Shown here: positions 30,926-35,105 of the stretch, piece by piece | Layout of the letters: the number at the start of each line of letters is the position of its first letter | Numbering within the stretch: position 1 is the first letter of the stretch | DNA from: Halocafeteria seosinensis | Taxonomy: Eukaryota; Sar; Bigyra; Bicosoecida | Assembly: GCA_001687465.1 (NCBI GenBank) | Contig: LVLI01000087.1 | Coordinates: 1 to 35,105, forward strand | Direction of reading: 5' to 3' | Length of the DNA: 35,105 nucleotides | Translations under genes and position numbers: made by a program | Notes under the pieces: generated by a model | The model's database searches: none | Told to the model about the DNA's origin: nothing | What the model saw: only the letters and a program-made list of their open reading frames with translations

Positions 30926-32083
30926 CTAACCAGTTTTAAAGGTTGTCAAAAAGCCGCGTCGCCTCGACAACCAGTGCCCCAGCCCAATCATTTGCAACAT
31001 TTTCTGAAAACGGCCTTTATTTTTATTTTATTTTACTGCACGAATCCAAGAGTACGGGGCCTTGTCGACATTCAGACATCATTGATCGACCACCAGTATT
31101 TAGTCGAGCACCACCAACGGCTTCGCCGACGGGAGCCCCGCGAAAAAGCACTTCTGCAAATTCTGCAACATTCAGAAGATGATACACGAAAGCTTCAAAC
31201 CTGTCCCAAGTGCTATATTTATCAAATTGCAAGCAGAGGAGGCGATGGTTCGGTTTCAGAAGTACATCACTGGAGTGTATTACTGCTCGAACGCCGCAAC
31301 TTAGTATCGCAGTGGAAAACTTCAGTATATCCTGCTCATGCAGAGGGGGACAGCGTCTTTTTAAATCCTCAATTCTTCTTATTGTTGTGGGAAGCTCTGC
31401 AGTCAGCGACTGGGTCTTTGGCTTGTGGCGGACAAGCTGGTGTCACCGCGCCTGATCCTGCTCATTATCAGTTTTGGCTACGGCCTTGCTCTGACCCTGC
31501 CTCTGGGCTGTTCACAGATGACCGATGGGAAATGATATTTGGTTGGTATCACCCAGAAACGTGGTGGTCTAAGCGGGTTCTCCAAGGATGGGCGTGTCAC
31601 CACACGGAAGCAACTGGGACCCTCCGTGGAGCTATCTTGCTTGTATCACGCGAGCAGGCAAATGACGCGACGAATCTCCTACTCCCCAATCTCCGTCCGT
31701 TGTGGAAACACCTTTTCTTAGATTACGAAGGGGCAGTACTCTACCTTGCACATGCTCCTAGCGGTTATCCGGAGCTCCAACAGTGGACTGCTCAAGTACC
31801 CCAAATCACGCTCCTCGCTGACCACCGTCAACAACGCTGCACCAACCTCAAAATGCCTTGGATACCTCTTCCACCAAATTTCGAGATAGTTCATTGGTGG
31901 CTTGGCAATTCCGTTGAGGAAACCATCGACTGGTATCTCGGGCGTCACTTCACGTACACTGTGCAGAATCATTCAATTCGCCTGTACGACAAGCTCAGTG
32001 CCATACCGTTTGTCAAAAAAGTAGGTGGGATCGGTGGATTACTTACTTTTTTGACTCAGTCAAAATTGGCCAACGGCCACTAA
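30908..32083 (+). CDS. ORF of unknown function without a normal start
   Basis: The frame is open for 391 codons from a TTG, and the first in-frame ATG falls about residue 210, so the true start is either in an upstream exon or lost. From about residue 95 the sequence is protein-like: a TCPKCYIYQI motif, then Trp-rich segments (HHWSVLLLE, HYQFWLRPC, WEMIFGWYHPETWW) and a long C-terminal part. GC content is clearly higher than in the bacterial segment just before it. No family recognised. It may be a 5'-truncated flanking gene at the junction. Confidence 0.45.
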   Translation: MLNIDPLTSFKGCQKAASPRQPVPQPNHLQHFLKTAFIFILFYCTNPRVRGLVDIQTSLIDHQYLVEHHQRLRRREPREKALLQILQHSEDDTRKLQTCPKCYIYQIASRGGDGSVSEVHHWSVLLLERRNLVSQWKTSVYPAHAEGDSVFLNPQFFLLLWEALQSATGSLACGGQAGVTAPDPAHYQFWLRPCSDPASGLFTDDRWEMIFGWYHPETWWSKRVLQGWACHHTEATGTLRGAILLVSREQANDATNLLLPNLRPLWKHLFLDYEGAVLYLAHAPSGYPELQQWTAQVPQITLLADHRQQRCTNLKMPWIPLPPNFEIVHWWLGNSVEETIDWYLGRHFTYTVQNHSIRLYDKLSAIPFVKKVGGIGGLLTFLTQSKLANGH

Positions 32084-32468
32084 AACAAAAAGCATCGGGG
32101 GTAAAAAATTCAGGGGAGATGAAGGGTGAAAGAAAATCGGGGGGCAATGCCCTGTGCGTGATGGGAGGGCCGTCCGAGTCTTGTGATGGCGGAGCTCACC
32201 CTGTTTTCCGCCCCACCTACTTTTTTGACGACCTCTGACCCCCGTTTTCTCATCCTACAGAGGGACAAAACGAACAAAAAGGGGTATTACTAAAATAAAA
32301 TCAGTAACAATAAGATATGCACAAGTAGAATGCTCTCACATGTAACACATAGTGAAATAACTCAAGTTATTTTTTCGAAGTTGAAGTTTCGGACTAGAAT
32401 TCAAAAATGTTGAAACTTGACCACAAAAGTCCAGTAGGAAGACACAATAATGCCATCATCATCCAAAC

Positions 32469-32909
32469 ATGGATACGACAAGGTGTAGAAAATTCCATAC
32501 TGCTCAACTTCAATTCAATGGGACCAACGGCATCACAATGGATGTCCTTTGGGACCAACAGCACCTTCGGGAGTACATGAAGGACAACAACAAGACTGCC
32601 TATATCCAATTCAGCAACTCTCAGAAATCTGAATATAGGAACATCCTCCGGAATAACCGGAGACTACGTGCCTCCAACCAAGGGTCTAGTGGGTTCGGGA
32701 CAAACTATCCCGGGATGCTCCCGCCCAGTATCCCGGGATGCTCTGGGATGCTCTGTCCGGGTATCCCGGGATGCTCTGCTGGAGTATCCCGGGATGCTCT
32801 CCGATTGTATCCCGGGATGCTCTCCGATTGTATCCCGGGATACCCTCACGAATCGCATCCCAAACGCATTTTAGTACCGTACATTCTATTTTTATTGACA
32901 GTAATGTAA
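32469..32909 (+). CDS. Doubtful ORF running into a minisatellite
   Basis: An ATG-started frame of 146 codons. The first 75 residues look protein-like (QLQFNGTNGITMDVLWDQQ). The rest is translated minisatellite with recurring PGM and IPG words. It is possibly a fragment of a transposon protein. No family recognised, and other frames across the repeat are equally open. Confidence 0.25.
   Translation: MDTTRCRKFHTAQLQFNGTNGITMDVLWDQQHLREYMKDNNKTAYIQFSNSQKSEYRNILRNNRRLRASNQGSSGFGTNYPGMLPPSIPGCSGMLCPGIPGCSAGVSRDALRLYPGMLSDCIPGYPHESHPKRILVPYILFLLTVM
32706..32845. repeat. Minisatellite with palindromic TCCCGGGA core
   Basis: Six copies of TATCCCGGGATGCTC-like sequence spaced about 23-32 bp apart. 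The last complete units share CTCCGATTGTATCCCGGGAT exactly. Each unit holds the self-complementary 8-mer TCCCGGGA, so single strands could form serial hairpins. GC-rich and outside the viral element. Confidence 0.8.
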
Positions 32910-34377
32910 CAGTAGAGAGTATTATACTTTTATGCATAAGAATGGTGTTTTTACAGTAGAAAGGCGGCCAAAATTGTACCATAATGGGCGAATTGGATCT
33001 CGTTTTTTCCGGCTCGAGCTTAGCCTTCGCTAGGTCGCTCAAGAATGCCTGTCATTTTGTGTTATACTGACTCCTATGGAGCGAAACTCCGTACACGTAC
33101 TCTATATCGAATGCGGATCCTGTTCATTTGAAATGCTTCCAGAAATATGAAGAAGGATGCGATGAAAAAGGGGCATTAATGAGGGGAACTTGGTGTGAAC
33201 TTCAGTGTGAAGCCGTCCGCCGGGCATACCTTAAAAGAGCCTAATATCTTCGTTGGGATGACTGTCTGACCTGAAGATGGTACCAAATGATTTATCGTTG
33301 ATATAGCGAGGGTAATATGACCTTGGATAGCTCCTAAGCCTTACCGGATACTCCTAGATACGGCCGAGAAAGCAGCGGCCAAAACTAGCGAGGAGGAGGT
33401 ACCAGTGACGAAAACATGCGCCGCAACATTACGCGATTACAAAGACGAATGGGCCAGGCAGATACCAGTTCCCAAGTTCATATTTCTTGTAGGCTTTACA
33501 TCGTGCACATATATCGTTGCTGCGTCTGTTTGGACACCACCATATCGAGCCCCCCAACGAGGATACCCGAACTACTCCCCTGACTGCGAAATATGCAGAA
33601 ATTCCAACGCCGTAGAGCACCCAGGATAGAGGTGTCGGGCATCTCCTTTGCGTGAATTCCTTTACAACGTACGTTCATCTGTGTTTGTTGGTGATGCTTT
33701 GTGGCGTCCGTCATCGGGGATACTTTGAAACGAGGTTTAGACGACGATGGCTTTTTCCTCGGAATTCGGCTGCGCTGCCAGCGGAAAAGCGGGTTCGGTA
33801 CAAGACTGTTTATCTATGTTCTATTAGGAGTCCTGGATCAGTATTTTGATTTTCATATGGGAATTCATAATATCTTTGCTGGAGGAAAAGTTTTTCTGGA
33901 TTTGGCAGAGTTGGATACTCCTAGTCCTGATGATGGACTCGGAGACCGCCGAACCGGCGCGGGTGGCGAAATGAGAGTTCTGTACCACGTCTAACTTGAG
34001 ACGTACCAATCTCCAAATGCAACGTTTGATTTGAATCAAACTCTAAGTAACATCATTCCGCTGTATGCAACATTAATCGGGAGTATTGGGGTAAGAGATA
34101 CCTCCAAAATAGTATCGTAAATGAAGGCTTTCGGACGAGTATCGGAGCAAGAAACCTGGAAAGTTATACATGCTTTCTAAGTCAAATCGAGGCAGGGGAA
34201 AACTGCGGGGGCTCTCGTTCCTTCTTCTATATTGAAAATCCTTTTGATCGCATCCATTCAAGTGAAATTTGTCGAAGACGGATACTCCCAAAGAGTGTTG
34301 TGAAATCGAAGTCTTCTACTGAAGTTCGCGTGGGGAGAAGAGTGCAGCTCTAACCTTATTGAGTTCGGGCATACGGA
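32910..34377. other. Flanking DNA without a recognisable gene
   Basis: Contains only short frames (for example 33405-33629 and 33701-33994) with no family resemblance. An in-phase but broken gene upstream of the Ulp1-like fragment is possible. No tRNA, rRNA or TIR pair was recognised here. Confidence 0.5.
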
Positions 34378-35004
34378 GTGCATGAGTCCACAAATCACCA
34401 TCACAGTTGCCTGTCGATTCTATACGTGTACGTAATCGGGATTACGGTGCCCCGGATAACCTCAGACTTTGGGTCTTGGACGAAAGGCTTTGGGGCGTTT
34501 AGAGGGCCAGCAATGTTCAAAGTGGGAGATGCCTTTTGTGTGCAATGCTGGTGGGAACACTATTGGCGCTCTAAATCCTTACTTTGTATTTTGTTTCCTT
34601 TGCATGCAGCTATTCATGCAGAATTCATTGTAGGTGGATACTCTAAACCAGGATGGAAGTTGGAGGCTGCCACAAGCGGTGGAGTGCGGAAAGTAGAATA
34701 TCATTCCCATCACTGTTTCGGCTCATTAAGGGAGTACTTGAATGGTTTGTTTCCTCTTAGTCAGTCTTCCGGACCATCTTTCCTGTCCATGCATGTTCCT
34801 TCAGCTTTGGACAGCGTCCAAGAGGTAGGTGCAGGTGTTTGCCCAACGCAACGTAACCATATTGATTGCGGGCCTCTAGTCGCCTGCGTGATGCGTTCTC
34901 TAGCATGGGACCTCCCGTTTGATTTCTCCCAAGAGACAATCGACGTCGAAAGAGCTAATATAGCTCTACAGTTGATCAAGGCATTTGCAGAAGATACAAG
35001 ATAG
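34378..35004 (+). pseudogene. Ulp1-like (C48) cysteine protease C-terminal fragment
   Basis: The frame starts at GTG, so the real start is upstream or lost. The last 50 residues contain Q-R-N-H-I-D-C-G-P-L-V-A-C (active-site Gln and Cys in the Q-x(4)-DCG-x-x-x-C arrangement) followed by a helix with an R-A-N-I-A-L-Q-L-I segment, the typical end of Ulp1/SENP-type proteases. An upstream H-S-H-H-C may correspond to the His region. Such domains are common in eukaryotic transposons as well as in host desumoylases. The surrounding decay suggests a transposon remnant. Confidence 0.6.
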
Positions 35005-35105
35005 GCGAAGTACCAAAGTCAAGCGTGCTGTAAATTCGTCCCCAGTAAAACTTGCAATTGTACCGTCTCCGCCTTAAGCGAAAAAGCATCCAACCATTGT
35101 ACACT

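Overview
The window is a stretch of nuclear-type eukaryotic DNA carrying an apparently complete integrated Polinton/Maverick-like virus (an adintovirus-type element) of about 24.6 kb. The element is bounded by terminal inverted repeats at 4702-4890 and 29118-29322. It is AT-rich and densely packed, while the DNA on both sides is visibly richer in GC and full of transposon remains. I cannot name the host. The flanks hold an intron-free ORF for a membrane-anchored protein, a decayed hAT transposase, a short TIR element, a minisatellite and a Ulp1-like fragment. An alga or other protist is a guess, not a conclusion.

Layout. 1-4700: a 758-residue membrane-anchored ORF of unknown function with kinase-like residues near its C-terminus, a 549-bp TIR element, foldback hairpins and a broken hAT transposase. 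4702-29322: the viral element. Its left part, mostly on the minus strand, holds a NUMOD4-like protein, an integrase with a chromodomain, a protein-primed family B DNA polymerase, a 44-residue peptide, a plus-strand penton-like protein, an ExoX-C-like protein, an unknown protein, two tandem zinc-finger genes, a lipase-like protein and a P/Q-rich protein. Its right part, on the plus strand, holds two small overlapping genes, an HNH endonuclease, the major capsid protein candidate, a coiled-coil virion protein candidate, the packaging ATPase, a small gene interrupted by UAG, a VLTF3-like late transcription factor, another HNH nuclease, three fibre-like proteins, a small membrane protein, a GIY-YIG nuclease, two small unknowns, a tRNA-His gene and a zinc-ribbon protein. 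29323-35105: flanking DNA with an AT-rich bacterial-type segment (internal fragment of nuoH and a frameshifted ORF), an ORF without a normal start, a minisatellite and a Ulp1-like protease end.

How the parts work together (inference from family knowledge). PolB would replicate the linear genome from its termini, and the integrase would insert it. The capsid, penton and ATPase proteins would build and fill an icosahedral particle, and the fibre-like proteins would bind the host. The VLTF3-like factor suggests the element carries part of its own late transcription system.

The most unusual signals are non-coding. (1) Many genes have a short dyad-symmetric sequence ending at or within a few bases of the ATG; the arms stay complementary while their sequence changes from gene to gene. 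(2) Three near-identical copies and one diverged copy of a roughly 75-nt structured repeat lie directly after structural-gene stop codons. (3) A tRNA-His gene lies near the right terminus. (4) An in-frame UAG is followed after 12 nt by a GC-rich stem-loop inside an otherwise open gene. Ambiguous bases (n) occur at several places in the element, so single-base conclusions need checking against reads.
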